DNA of 64,000 nt from Stomoxys calcitrans (GCF_963082655.1 NC_081554.1:59897933-59961932); one strand, 5' to 3'. Counted from the first letter of the stretch, positions 44,190 through 56,600 are shown. The notes: generated from the letters alone by a model not told the origin. Numbers and translations are program-made.

Positions 44190-46150
44190 TCTCTAACGCC
44201 ATTAAGAATGTCTATCATTTTTTGTTGTAACAAAAGTCGTTTCTGGAAGTGTTGGATCCTAAATTCTCGCAACGTTGGGCATGAGCCCACAAAATGGAAT
44301 AGCGTTTCTTTCTTGTTCAGGTTGCATAGTGTGTATATTTCTTCTTGTTCTCCTGCATTGAACTTTGTAGAGTTAAGGTTTATGGATCCACATCGTGCTC
44401 TAAATATCCACCTTATTTCCCTAGTCTCAAAATAATCAGTAAAATAATATTTTCCTCTTGTGCAATCTAAATATTGGAAAACCCTGGAGAGACTTTCCGA
44501 TTTTTGCCTTAGGATGTTATGAAAAGCATCCGACTTTAAAGCTTGTAAAACACTTTAAGATTTTTGATTCAAAATACATCTTCCTCGAGCATGATATTTT
44601 TCAGTATTTTTGGAAGCCGAATGTCTTCATAGTGGTATAATACTTTATATATATAAAGGGTGATTTTTTTGAGGTTAGGATTTTCATGCATTAGTATTTG
44701 ACAGATCACGTGGGATTTCAGACATGGTGTCAAAGAGAAAGATGCTCAGTATGCTTTGACATTTCATCATGAATAGACTTACTAACGAGCAACGCTTGCA
44801 AATCATTGAATTTTATTACCAAAATCAGTGTTCGGTTCGAAATGTGTTCATTCACCGTAACGTTGCGTCCAACAGCATCTTTGAAAAAATACGGTCCAAT
44901 GATTCCACCAGCGTACAAACCACACCAAACAGTGCATTTTTCGGGATGCATGGGCAGTTCTTGAACGGCTTCTGGTTGCTCTTCACTCCAAATGCGGCAA
45001 TTTTGCTTATTTACGTAGCCATTCAACCAGAAATGAGCCTCATCGCTGAACGGTGAATGAACACATTTCGAACCGAACACTGATTTTGGTAATAAAATTC
45101 AATGATTTGCAAGCGTTGCTCGTTAGTAAGTCTATTCATGATGAAATGTCAAAGCATACTGAGCATCTTTCTCTTTGACACCATGTCTGAAATCCCACGT
45201 GATCTGTCAAATACTAATGCATGAAAATCCTAACCTCAAAAAAATCACCCTTTATATATAGTGTAGTGAAGTCCCAGAGTATATAGATGGCTATTTTAAA
45301 TATCTGTCTCAAGCATAAGCATGTAATTCGGTGTGAAACTTGGTATATGTAGAACTTTCTCCAGAAAATACCGCTCCAGCTTATCTAGCTTATCGAAATG
45401 GCAGAAACCCCATACCTGAGCAGTATATGATTGTATTGCTCGGCATACTGCTTGTTACACTTTCCATTTCATTGGAAAACTAATTTCATTATTTCCAACT
45501 AAATTTGCTGTAAGTAGCATTAATCGCAGGTTTCGATTGTATTGTTCTTCTTTCGACATGTTGACTAAATTTAATTTTAGGCGGAAGGGTTACGCTTCAA
45601 TAGTTGAACTCGTTGATGATTTTTACCGGGTTTCCTTTGTCTCTACACAGACATCCTCCATTTCGAAGTACCATGTTCTCAGATTTATCCATATTCACTT
45701 TCAGATTCCACATGTCGCAATAACTTTCTAGTTTGGTAATCATAGCTTGCATGGTGCTGACATCCGAATATAATAGAATATTCCTCACCAGGCAAAATTG
45801 CATATTCAGTAGTATTGTACATATTTTGTATTAGCTTTGCAAGCTTCTTGAATACACCTATCTGATGTAGTGTGTAAATTAAAGATTTTCTGCATATGTT
45901 GTCAAAAGCAGCTTTAAAATACACAAAGAAAACATAGGTTTATTGCGCTTTTTCTCTCGAAGCTAAATTGTGTATATTATCCACTGTACTATATCCTTTC
46001 CTGAATCTCGCTTGACTTTTTTTGAGTATTTTATAGTAGTCTGTCCAATATTATAATTTTTCGTTTAGAATACCCATTATTGTTTTAGTAAGGCAGTTCA
46101 TTTTTGTCTGGGCTCAAACACTGTTTTCGACTTTCTTTCTTTCTCAGATG
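44190..46150 (-). pseudogene. Non-LTR retrotransposon, split by a fold-back element
   Basis: Reading down the minus strand: YFKAAFDNICRKSLIYTLHQ (RT motif A), ILLYSDVSTMQAMITKLESY with NLKVNMDKSENMVLRNGGCL (after motif C), CWGFCHFDKLDKLERYF. After the fold-back insert come FHYEDIRLPKILKNIMLEED and REIRWIFRARCGSINLNSTK, then ETLFHFVGSCPTLREFRIQH at the C-terminus. This is a LINE ORF2 with the RT core largely deleted. It is a different family from the RNase H LINEs: no RNase H is seen and its C-terminal motif differs. Confidence 0.75.
44655..45253. mobile_element. Fold-back transposon, copy 2 (599 bp)
   Basis: TA-flanked. The left arm 44655-44857 and right arm 45051-45253 (203 bp each) appear to be perfect inverted repeats around a 193 bp centre. 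The arms encode MNRLTNEQRLQIIEFYYQNQ. The centre on the minus strand encodes FSDEAHFWLNGYVNKQNCRI, PMHPEKCTVWCGLYAGGIIG and FFKDAVGRNVTVNE. It lacks the region with catalytic residues 2 and 3, so it must rely on a transposase supplied elsewhere. Confidence 0.93.
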
Positions 46151-47295
46151 AGTCTGTTATAACTTTAGCAAGATCATCCAACGAAGGGTTCGAGTTACAG
46201 CGTAATGCATGGTATATATTATATCAGTAAGTTTAGTTTTATACCCTCTCTTGTCTAATTCATTCCAGTAAAGTTTTAGAAAAAATTTAAGTAATTTTTC
46301 AGCGTTATTTATAGTTGGTAATTTGAATAACAATTTAATTGTAAAATGAGCAGGCCATGTTTTAGCATCAACTAAAAGTTCATCCACTGAACTCAATACT
46401 TCCTGAGATATAGCGCATAAATCGTTGAATATCACAATACAAGAGTGTTTGAATTGTGACTTCACTTTGTATAGGACAATAGATCCATGTTAGAATCCCT
46501 AAATAATATGCCCTTTGAAACCTTTACAAATTCATTTTTAAAAAGTAAAATCCGCCTTTTACATTTTCCCCTGTCTATGGGATATTCTACAAGTTTATCT
46601 ATGACCCTTCTAAAAACCATAATACAAGAGCGTTTGATTTGTGACTGCACTTTATTTATTTAGAATCCCTAAATAAAATGCCCTTAGAAAACTTTAAATG
46701 TTTATCACTGATACAAAATCTTATTTAAAAAGGCAAATCCGCCTTTTACATTTTCCTCTGTCTATGGGACATTCTACATGTTTAACGGGACCCTTTTGTG
46801 TTTGAAAAATATGACCCTTTTATGTTGTTATTGGAAACTGTCTGTGTTCATAACAAAAACAAACATACAATAGTCATGCGCAACGTCATATACCATTCAA
46901 AGCAATGCAGATACATGTGCCGCCGACAAAAAGGCGTCACCAACAAACACAGGTAACAGCTGAACGCATGCAAACCATTTCCGTGTAGCACAAACAGTCT
47001 GATGTACGCATTCGTCAAGAAAAGTCGTGCGCAGTAACAAGAAAAAAAATTTAAAAGTGCAAAAATATAAAATAAAATTACCAAGGTAAATTTGGCGAGT
47101 TACGTTATCCATCTTTTCTTTCTGTTCAAATAATGTTTTTCTTTTTCATTTCAACGCAATTAGGAAGAAATTCAATATTTTGCAATGGTAATGGCAATTA
47201 GTTCTCATCCCTGCTGCTTAGAATAGCCCAAACAACCAGCGGTCATGTCCTGAAATTTTAGCAAGCATTGGAAATAAAACAAACTAAAAATTATT
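46151..47295. other. Unassigned sequence with a ~185 bp tandem duplication
   Basis: No gene is recognised. Positions ~46430-46620 and ~46615-46810 are two diverged copies of one unit: both hold CAAGAG(T/C)GTTTGA, AGAATCCCTAAATAA, ATCCGCCTTTTACATTTTCC and GTCTATGGGA. Confidence 0.6.
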
Positions 47296-47610
47296 GAGGC
47301 CACCGTAGCGCAGAGGTTAGCATGCCCGCCTATGACGCTGAACGCCTGGGTTCGAAGCCTGGCGAGACCATCAGAAAAATTTTTCAACGGTGATTTTCCC
47401 CTCCTAATGCTGGCAACATTTGTGAGGTACTATGCCATGTAAAACTTCTTTTCAAAGAGGTGTCGCACTGCGGCACGCCGTTCGGACTCGGCTATAAAAA
47501 GGAGGTCCCTTATCATTGAGCTTAAACTTGAATCGGACTGCACTCATTGATATGTCAGAAGTTTGCCCCTGTTCCTTAGTGGAATGATCATGGGCAAAAT
47601 TTGCAATTTG
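47296..47610 (+). mobile_element. tRNA-derived SINE, best-preserved copy
   Basis: Head GAGGCCACCGTAGCGCAGAG, box B GGGTTCGAAGCC, body CTCCTAATGCTGGCAACATT, then CTATAAAAAGGAGG, and tail CCTGTTCCTTAGTGGAATGA with GGGCAAAATTTGCAATTTG. Confidence 0.88.
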
Positions 47611-49408
47611 CAAAAATTATTCTGGTCTCTAACTTTGTTTAAAGGAACTTTTAAAATTGAAATGCGAAATACTATTTATGCAGCATGGAATATTTTAACG
47701 CAAAGGATTTATACTACTAATTACACATGGACGTACAGCTGTCATGGTAAGTATTAGATTGATAATAAAGCTAGGTATCTATACTGAACACTTTCATTAC
47801 TTTCTCAACAGACTATAAAATATTGTAGATGGCACTTCTGGAGAAAATTTGATGCTTAACCCTATGCGACTTATTTTGCAGCAGCAAATTTTCGAAATTT
47901 CGAAATATATTAATAAAATAAAACAAAAAATTAATATGAGAATAAATAGTACATCTACAATTAAAATAATGTTTTCATGCGTATTAATTAATACTGGACG
48001 AAATAGAAGCAGGGAATTAGCAAAAAGTTTGTGCAGATGTACTAACACACAGAAAAAATTTCGAACATTTTATTCCATCAATTGTATTGAGTTCAGTTCA
48101 AATTATCTTTCACGATTGTTCATCATATACACTGAGTAAAGAATAATTTAGTTCCATTTATTTAATGTTGAACCATAACGAAGTTCATTTGATGTAAATA
48201 TATCTTTTAGAAACGCATTAACTAAAATCGAATAAAAAGGGGAAAAATCGCAGGAAGAATCGCAAATCACCGTAGAAATCTACCAAACAATGAATTGGAA
48301 AGATTTACAATGGGAATTTATGAGTGAACTCAAGAGTACTTAGACAAACACAAAGAAACGATAATCATGACTAAAGGAAACAAAATAGTCGTAATGCATT
48401 GGGACGAGCATAGAAACAAGATGAATAAACTATTGGAAGACAGAATCACATATAAACACATTAGGATGGACAAGCTACTATATAGTCACTGAACTGTATA
48501 AGAATGGAAATATAACCAAGTTCGAGAAGATGAAATTAACAAGCATTGCAGCAGAAGCACAGGAAGCACTTATACGGACTTCCTAAAATACACAAAATCG
48601 GAATTCCACTTTGGGCAATAGCTTACTCGATGAAAGTCCCATGCTTTAATTTGTCCATATTTATTGACAATATATCTGATTTCACCAGCATATAATACAT
48701 AGAATTCGACTGAATTGAGAGGGCAACTGCAGAAGTTCGTATTGGAGGAAGTTGGCATCTTGGTCTCATGTGACGTGGTATCACTATTTACGAATATACC
48801 GACCTACTTGGCAATAAAAAACATAATGGAAAAATGGACTTGAAGAGCATACCACAATCCCAAAGCCAAAATTTCTAAAAATACTTCAATTCTATCTGAA
48901 TGACAACAATTACTTCCAATATGACAACAACTTTTACCATCAAACATATGGTATGCCGATGGGAAATCCCTTGTCACCTACTATTGCCAATATAATGCTT
49001 GACAAACTACTCGATGACGTGATAGAGAACTTAGATCAAAGGACATATTAAATACATTTCTAAATATGTGGGTGATATTTTTGCCATAGTTAAAAGAAAT
49101 CACATGGAAATAATACTTAAACAGCTTAATTTATATCGCAACAAACTCCAGTTTACGGTAGAAAAAGAACAAGAAAGTGCAATACCCTCTTTGGATGTTA
49201 AAATAATTGGAGAAAATAGAAAAATAACAAATTTGTATGCAAAACCAAAATAATTTGGGAGAATAATAATTTGAGTTCGACACAACCATTCCAAATGAAA
49301 ATTAATACTGCCACAAATCCTGCAAATAAGATATTTGAAACAAGCGATAATAGATTCCATGAAGAAAATAAGAAAATACTAAAAGCTATATTAAAAAAGA
49401 CGTTATCT

Positions 49409-51802
49409 TCTTGTAAAGGGTGATTTTTTGGAGGTTAGGATTTTCATGCATTAGTATTTGACAGATCACGTGGGATTTCAGACATGGTGTCAAAGAGAAA
49501 GATGCTCAGTATGCTTTGACATTTCATCATGAATAGACTTACTAACGAGCAACGCTTGCAAATCATTGAATTTTATTACCAAAATCAGTGTTCGGTTCGA
49601 AATGTGTTCATTCACCGTTCAGCGATGAGGCTCATTTCTGGTTGAATGGCTACGTAAATAAGCAAAATTGCCGCATTTGGAGTGAAGAGCAACCAGAAGC
49701 CGTTCAAGAACTGCCCATGCATCCCGAAAAATGCACTGTTTGGTGTGGTTTGTACGCTGGTGGAATCATTGGACCGTATTTTTTCAAAGATGCTGTTGGA
49801 CGCAACGTTATGGTGAATGAACACATTTCGAACCGAACACTGATTTTGGTAATAAAATTCAATGATTTGCAAGCGTTGCTCGTTAGTAAGTCTATTCATG
49901 ATGAAATGTCAAAGCATACTGAGCATCTTTCTCTTTGACACCATGTCTGAAATCCCACGTGATCTGTCAAATACTAATGCATGAAAATCCTAACCTCAAA
50001 AAAATCACCCTTTATATAAAAATGAATTTGTGTTTATTTGACGGTTTGTTCCGTATAGACTCAAAAATGGCTGAACCGATTACCTTGAAATTTTCACAGA
50101 TTGTGTAGGTAAGTCTGGAAGGAAACATTGGCTATATAATTTTTTGATATCGGAAGGGGGGCGGACCCTCCCCCTTACCCCAAAAGTACTACCCAATAAT
50201 AAAAGTGAATTGATCAGGACAATATGGGACTCAAATGAAAGGTATTCAGGAGTAGAGTATTAATTTCATATTAAAAATTGGGCTCAAGTAACTTGGGGGC
50301 CGCCCAACATCAAAACAGCCCAAAATAGGTTAATTGAACGAGCATGACAATATGGGACTCAAGGTATTCGGGAGAAGATTACGAATATAGACTGCAAGAA
50401 GGAATAGGCTTTATAATTTGTTGATATTCGAAGGGGGCGGACCCTCCTCCGTTACCTCAAAAACAACACCCAAAATCAAAAGTGGACCGATAAGGACAAT
50501 ATGGATATCAAATGAAAGGTATTAAAGAGTAGAATACGAATCTGGCATACAACAACAGATCGAAGTGTAGGGGTCACCTCACCCCCCAAAAACACCCCAA
50601 ATGGGCATATGACCCATCATGACATTATGAGACTCGGTTTGTTTGTTTGCTCCGTAGAATCAAAAACGGCTGACCCTATTTTCTTAAAATTTTCACAGAA
50701 TGTGTAGGTTTTTGTGGAAGGAAAAATAACACCCAAAATCAAATGTGGACCGATTGGAACAATATGAGTATCAAATGAAAGGTGTTGAAAAGTAGAATAC
50801 GAATAGGGTCTTAAATTTGAGTATAAGTACCCAGGGGGCCGCCTCAACGCCAAAAATCCGCCAAACGGACATATTGGACGTTCATGTCAATATGGGACTC
50901 CAATGAGAGGCATTGGGGTGTAGATTACGAATAATCTACAAAACCCCCCAAATGGGCATATTAGCCAACCATGACTATATGGGACTCAAATGGGAGTAGA
51001 TTAGAAGATGACATTAAAATTTGTGGTAGGGTATCTAGGTGGCGCTTAACCTCCTTAAATCACCTCAAATAGGTTATTTGGCCCATCATGACAATTTGGG
51101 ACTCAAATGAAAGGCATTTGAGAGTAGAAAAATAATACAGTTTTAAGGCCAAGTGTTTGTGGGTAAACCCTAAAGCACCCCCTTAACTGAACTTATTCCC
51201 CGAACATATCAATATGGGTCCCAAAAAAAGGTTTTTTGGAGTAAATAAGTATTAGATACCGATTTTTAGGGCAGAGTTGCGGACCGCCAGCCCCAGCCCC
51301 TCCAATCCTTACATATTAATCGACCATGGCAATTTTGGGGCTCAAATAAGGTATTTGGGAGTAGAGCACGAATGTAACAAATGCGCAATGTCTGAGATAC
51401 CATCCCTACGCCAAAAATAACCCCCAGCAAATGAAACAAGATTTATGTACCGACTATGATTATATGGGGCTCATTAAAAAAGTTTTTGAGAGAATAGCAC
51501 GAAGCTTATACTTACTTTAAGGGCCAAGTATCTGGGTAGATAGCTAAAACAGGATTTATATATCGACCATTGCATTATAGAGCTCAAATAATAGGTATAA
51601 GAGTGTTAAAGAAGACGCTGCGGAGCGTGCCCGGTCCGTTTTCTATAAAATGAAGCATTTTGAAAAAAAAAAAAAAAACTATACACAACAGGAACTGAGG
51701 GAATAACTTATGGTCGTTCCATAAAAGAAGTGTAATTGATGAGAAAGTTGTATTTTATATGATGTAAAAGAAGGCGCAGCGGAGTGAGCTAGGTTTAGCT
51801 AG
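49409..51802 (+). mobile_element. Helitron-like element 3, inserted in the Penelope-like element
   Basis: The 5' TC lies at 49409, followed after the fold-back insert by TATATAAAAATGAATTTGTG, TTTGTTCCGTATAGACTCAA and TTGAAATTTTCACAGATTGT. The body has ~125 bp units (GGGACTCAAATGAAAGGTAT). There is an inner hairpin-like AGACGCTGCGGAGCGTGCCC at 51607 and a terminal AGAAGGCGCAGCGGAGTGAG to TTTAGCTAG at 51802. Removing it rejoins the Penelope reading KILKAILKKTLSS to IYNRKEQAGKFNTTRNTK. Confidence 0.7.
49415..50013. mobile_element. Fold-back transposon, copy 3 (599 bp)
   Basis: Same length as copy 2 and nearly identical, but inserted in the opposite orientation: the centre now reads FSDEAHFWLNGYVNKQNCRI on the plus strand. 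One visible difference is NVMVNE for NVTVNE. It sits at a TA in the 5' end of Helitron-like element 3. Confidence 0.93.
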
Positions 51803-52367
51803 TAGAATATATAATCGGAAAGAGCAGGCAGGCAAATTCAATACAACTAGAAACACTAAAGTTAAATTATCTCAGTGTACCACTTATCCCTAAACTGACG
51901 TAGAACAGAACTCTTAAACAAATGATAACAACAACAAACACTGCAATTACATACAAGTCTGATGAAACATTAAAAACAATATTTGCGAGGAGAGCTACAA
52001 AAATGGACAAACACAAAGAAAACAAAATTGTTTACGAAATAACTTGCAAGAGCAACGAAAAAGAAAAATCCAACAAAGTTAATGTGGGAACAACAAAATG
52101 AAGATTAGGTGTACGATTGAGCGAACACAAAAAGACAGCACAGCACATTAATGAGAGCAAATACACTGCGGATTTGAAGAACGTAAAAGTACTGGACAAA
52201 GAGAAGATTGAAAACAAACGATATACATTTGAAAATCTACAGATTCAAGAAAGAATGCAAATGTCAATCAACACCAAAGAGGACAAAGACAACACTAAAC
52301 TTCAATACTCGATTGCAATAGCTTAAAGTGAAAATACATTCTGTGATACTAGATTGAGATTTTTTTA

Positions 52368-52872
52368 TACCCACCACCATAGGATGGAGGTATACTAATC
52401 TAGTCATTCCGTTTGTAACACCTCGAAATATTGATCTAGGACCCCATAGAGCATACATATACTTGATCGTCTCGTCATTCTGAGTGGAACTAGCCATGTC
52501 GGTCCGTCTGTCTGACAAAATCACGATAGCGATCGAACGTGTAGAGCTAGCCGCTTGAAATTATGCACAGATACTTAGTATTAATGTAGGTCGTTGGGGA
52601 TTGCGAATGGGTCATATCGGTTTAGATTTGGATATATATAGCTCCCATATAAACCGATCACCCGATTTTTCTTCTTGAGCCCCTAGAAGCCGTAATTTTT
52701 TTCCGATGTGACTGAAATTTTGCACATAGTGTTCTGTTACGACTTTTAATAACTGTGTTAAGTACGGTCCAAATCAGTCAATAACCAGATATAGCTCCGA
52801 TATTTTAGCAGAATCCATGGTGATGGGTTCCTAAGATTCGGCCTGGCCGAACACAGCACGCTTTTACTTGTT
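52368..52872 (-). repeat. Dispersed hairpin-family repeat, short copy
   Basis: From TATACCCACCACCATAGGAT through two units to the palindromic end GATTCGGCCTGGCCGAACAC and AGCACGCTTTTACTTGTT. This copy is nearly minimal, so it defines both ends of the family. Confidence 0.8.
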
Positions 52873-53009
52873 TACAATTAATTATTTATACGAAATGTGT
52901 GTTTGTGCAGTACCGTTTTTTATAAATATAAGTGAAAGAAAATTTAACTAATTGCAAGTAAAAGCTTAATCATCATTGTTCTCCAATAGAAATTCAAAAT
53001 AAACACCCC

Positions 53010-53044
53010 CTGAAGAAGTCGGAAATAAACCAACGAAACGTTGG
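53010..53044 (+). other. Hammerhead-like motif near the Penelope 3' end (candidate)
   Basis: CTGAAGA (53010-53016) matches the hammerhead CUGANGA core, and GAAAC (53035-53039) follows at a plausible distance. CCAACG and CGTTGG around AAA can pair as a small hairpin. Penelope-like elements are known to carry hammerhead ribozymes near their ends. Stem II is not convincing here. Confidence 0.35.
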
Positions 53045-53050
53045 AAAAAA

Positions 53051-53697
53051 ATAATGAATTAAATTAGCTTTATTTATTACAAAAACATGACCATAAGGCC
53101 CATGAAAACATTCTTTTAAAAAGAATAAAATTATCTTTAGCGCTATACAAAGTTCAGCTTTTTTCGAAAATAGTTTTTTTTTTTAGCTCAACCATTGGAT
53201 CCTTTTTTTTGAGTGTATGAAGAGTATATTCCAGCCAACAACTTTTATTTATAATAATAAAAAAACGAAATAATAAATATACAGTACTCCTAAAAATTCT
53301 TAAAGGAAAACGAAGCAGAGGTTGAAAAGGAACAACATGGCTTAAAAATATCCAAGACTGGAGAGGCTATAGAGATTAGTCTACACTTGTTCATGCCGCC
53401 AAGAATTGAGTGCTTACCATCACTGCCTAATAATGTACTGCAAAATTCATAAATATATAAACACCATATTGCATATAGATACGATTACCAGATCTGTTTG
53501 CTGAAATAGCTGACGGGCCAATAGACAACTACCACGAAGTTATTAATGTCATCTACAGTGCCCAGTTGTCCAAGGCCCTGAGCCCTGAGGAATTTTAATG
53601 TAAAGGGAGCAGAGTATCTGAACGATGTCCTAAACTAGTCTCTAACCATATCTGAAGAATCAGCAGAGATAGTAGCCGAGGTCTCGATAAAGTCAAT
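53051..53697 (+). pseudogene. LINE fragments at the satellite border
   Basis: At 53304-53430 the plus strand gives GKRSRG, GTTWLKNIQDWRGYRD and STLVHAAKN, resembling the C-terminus of RTE-like LINEs. At 53545-53690 it gives KALSPEEF and, in another frame, VKGAEYLNDVL, which resembles the start of an RT domain. Both are short and broken. Confidence 0.45.
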
Positions 53698-53698
53698 C

Positions 53699-56600
53699 TG
53701 TAAGCATTCCGCAGTTTGAAATTCGAAGACAATTCGTATAATAAACAGAATTACTTAAAATTTCACATTTTAATTTTTTTGCATTTTTTAGCCAAGGCTA
53801 ACCCCTTAGGAAAATTTTCAATTTTTGATGGCAAAAAAATTTTCGAGTTGAGTATACGGTATTGAAGATTTAAGCAAAAAATCGGTTAAGTGCAAATCCT
53901 TTGTGTTTTCTTCAAAAAACAAGCTCAAAATCGCATAATTAATATCCGAAAAATACCTAAAAAATCATATTTTTTGGCCATTAAAATTCAAAATCGTTTT
54001 CAGCGCCTAAAACGCTGTAACTCGTTGAATTTTGTGAATTTCGAAAATTTTTAAGCATTCCGCAGTTTGAAATTCGAACACAATTCGTATAATAAACAGA
54101 ATTACTTAAAATTTCACATTTTTAATTTTTTTGCATATTTTAAGCCAAGGCTCACCCCTTAGTAAAATTTTCAATTTTTGATGGCAAAAAAATTTTCGAG
54201 TTGAGTATACGGTATTGAAGATTTAAGCAAAAAATCGGTTAAGTGCAAATCCTTTGTGGTTTCTTCAAAATACAAGCTCAAAATCGCATAATTAACATCC
54301 GAAAAATACCTAAAAAATCAATTTTTTTGGCCATTAAAATTCAAAATAGTTTTCAGCGCCTAAAACGCTGTAACTCATAGATTTTTTTGAATTTCGAAAA
54401 ATGCTAAGCATTCCGCAGTTTGAAATTCGAACACAATTCGTATAATAAACAGAATTACTTAAAATTTCACATTTTAATTTTTTTGCATATTTTTAGCCAA
54501 GGCTAACCCCATAGGAAAATTTTAAATTTTTGATGGCCAAGAAATTTTTGAGTTTAGTATACGGTATTAAAGATTTAAGCAAATAAATCGGTTAAGTGCA
54601 AATCATTTGTGTTTTCTTCAAAAAACAAGCTCAAAATCGCATAATTAATATCCGAAAAATACCTAAAAAACCAATTTTTTTGGCCATTAAAATTCAAAAT
54701 CGTTTTCAGGGCCTAAAACGCTGTAACTCGTTGAATTTTGTGAATTTCGAAAATTTTTAAGCATTCCGCAGTTTGAAATTCGAACACAATTCGTATAATA
54801 AACAGAATTACTTAAAATTTCACATTTTAATTTTTTTGCATATTTTTAGCCAAGGCTAACCCCTTAGGAAAATTTTCAATTTTTGATGGCAAAAAAATTT
54901 TCGAGTTGAGTATACGGTATTGAAGATTTAAGCAAAAAATCGGTTAAGTGCAAATCCTTTGTGGTTTCTTCAAAATACAAGCTCAAATTCGCATAATTAA
55001 CATCCGAAAAATACCTAAAAAATCATTTTTTTTGGCCATTAAAATTCAAAATCGTTTTCAGCGCCTAAAACGCTGTAACTCATAGATTTTTTTGAATTTC
55101 GAAAAATGCTAAGCATTCCGCAGTTTGAAATTCGAACACAATTCGTATAATAAACAGAATTACTTAAAATTTCACATTTTAATTTTTTTGCATATTTTTA
55201 GCCAAGGCTAACCCCATAGGAAAATTTTCAATTTTTGATGGCAAAAAAATTTTTGAGTTGAGTATACGGTATTAAAGATTTAAGCAAAAAAAAACAATTA
55301 GGTGCAAATCCTTTGTGTTTTCTTCAAAAAACAAGGTCAAAATCGCATAATTAACATCCGAAAAATACATAAAAATTAAATTTTTTTGGCCATTAAAATT
55401 CAAAATCGTTTTCAGCGCCTAAAATGCTGTAACTCGTTGAATTTTGTGAATTTCGAAAAATGTTAAGCATTCCGCAGTTTGAAATTCGAAGACAATTCCT
55501 ATAATAAACAGAATTACTTAAAATTTCGCATTTTAATTTTTTTGCATTTTTTTAGCAAAGGCTAACACCCCTTAGGAAAATTTTCATTTTTTGATGCGAA
55601 AAAAATTTTCGAGTTGAGTATACGGTATTGAAAATTTAAGCAAAAAAATTGGTTAAGTGCAAATCCTTTGTGTTTTCTTCAAAAAACAAGCTCAAATTCG
55701 CCTAATTAACATCCGAAAAATACCTTAAAAATCAATTTTTTTGGCCATTAAAATTCAAAATTGTTTTCATTAATTTCGTTTCATTAATTTCGAAAAATGT
55801 TAAGCATTCCGCAGTTTGAAATTCGAAGACAATTCGTATAATAAACAGAATTACTTAAAATTTCACATTTTAATTTTTTTCCCCTTGGAAAATTTTCAAT
55901 TTTTGATGCGAAAAAAATTTTCGAGTTGAGTATAGGGTATTGAAGATTTAAGCAAAAAAATCGGTTAAGTGCAAATCCTTTGTGTTTTCTTCAAAAAACA
56001 AGCTCAAATTCGCCTAATTAACATCCGAAAAATACCTAAAAAATCAATTTTTTTGGCCATTTAAATTCAAAATCGTTTTCAGCGCCTAAAACGCTGTAAC
56101 TCGTTGAATTTTTTGAATTTCGAAAAATGTTAAGCATTCCGCAGTTTGAAATTCGAACACAATTCGTATAATAAACAGAATTACTTAAAATTTCACATTT
56201 TAATTTTTTTGCATTTTTTTAGCAAAGGCTAACCCCTTAGGAAAATTTTCAATTTTTGATGCGAAAAAAATTTTCGAGTTGAGTATACGGTATTGAAGAT
56301 TTAAGCAAAAAAATTGGTTAAGTGCAAATCCTTTGTGTTTTCTTCAAAAAACAAGCTCAAAATCGCCTAATTAACATCCGAAAAATACCTAAAAAATCAT
56401 TTTTTTGGCCATTAAAATTCAAAATCGTTTTCAGCGCCTAAAACGCTGTAACTCATAGATTTTTTTGAATTTCGAAAAATGCTAAGCATTCCGCAGTTTG
56501 AAATTCGAACACAATTCGTATAATAAACAGAATTACTTAAAATTTCACATTTTAATTTTTTTGCATATTTTTAGCCAAGGCTAACCCCATAGGAAAATTT

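Larger units (their letters stand above)
47625..53050 (+). mobile_element. Penelope-like retroelement, decayed and interrupted
   Basis: Plus-strand pieces of a Penelope RT: KETIIMTKGNKIVVMHWDEH, YGLPKIHK-like with IGIPLWAIAYSMKVP, FNLSIFIDN, LVSCDVVSLFTNIP, YGMPMGNPLSPTIANIMLDK, YISKYVGDIFAIVKRN, LQFTVEKEQESAIPSLDVKI. After interruption comes a GIY-YIG-type endonuclease region: KTIFARRATKMDKHKENKIV, YEITCKSN, VNVGTTK and LGVRLSEHK, ending near 52325. The catalytic YVDD is YVGD here and there are stops, so it is inactive. A possible N-terminal part (MMLNPMRLILQQQIFEISKY) lies at 47849-48139. A Helitron-like element with a fold-back copy, and a hairpin-family block, are inserted in it. Confidence 0.8.
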
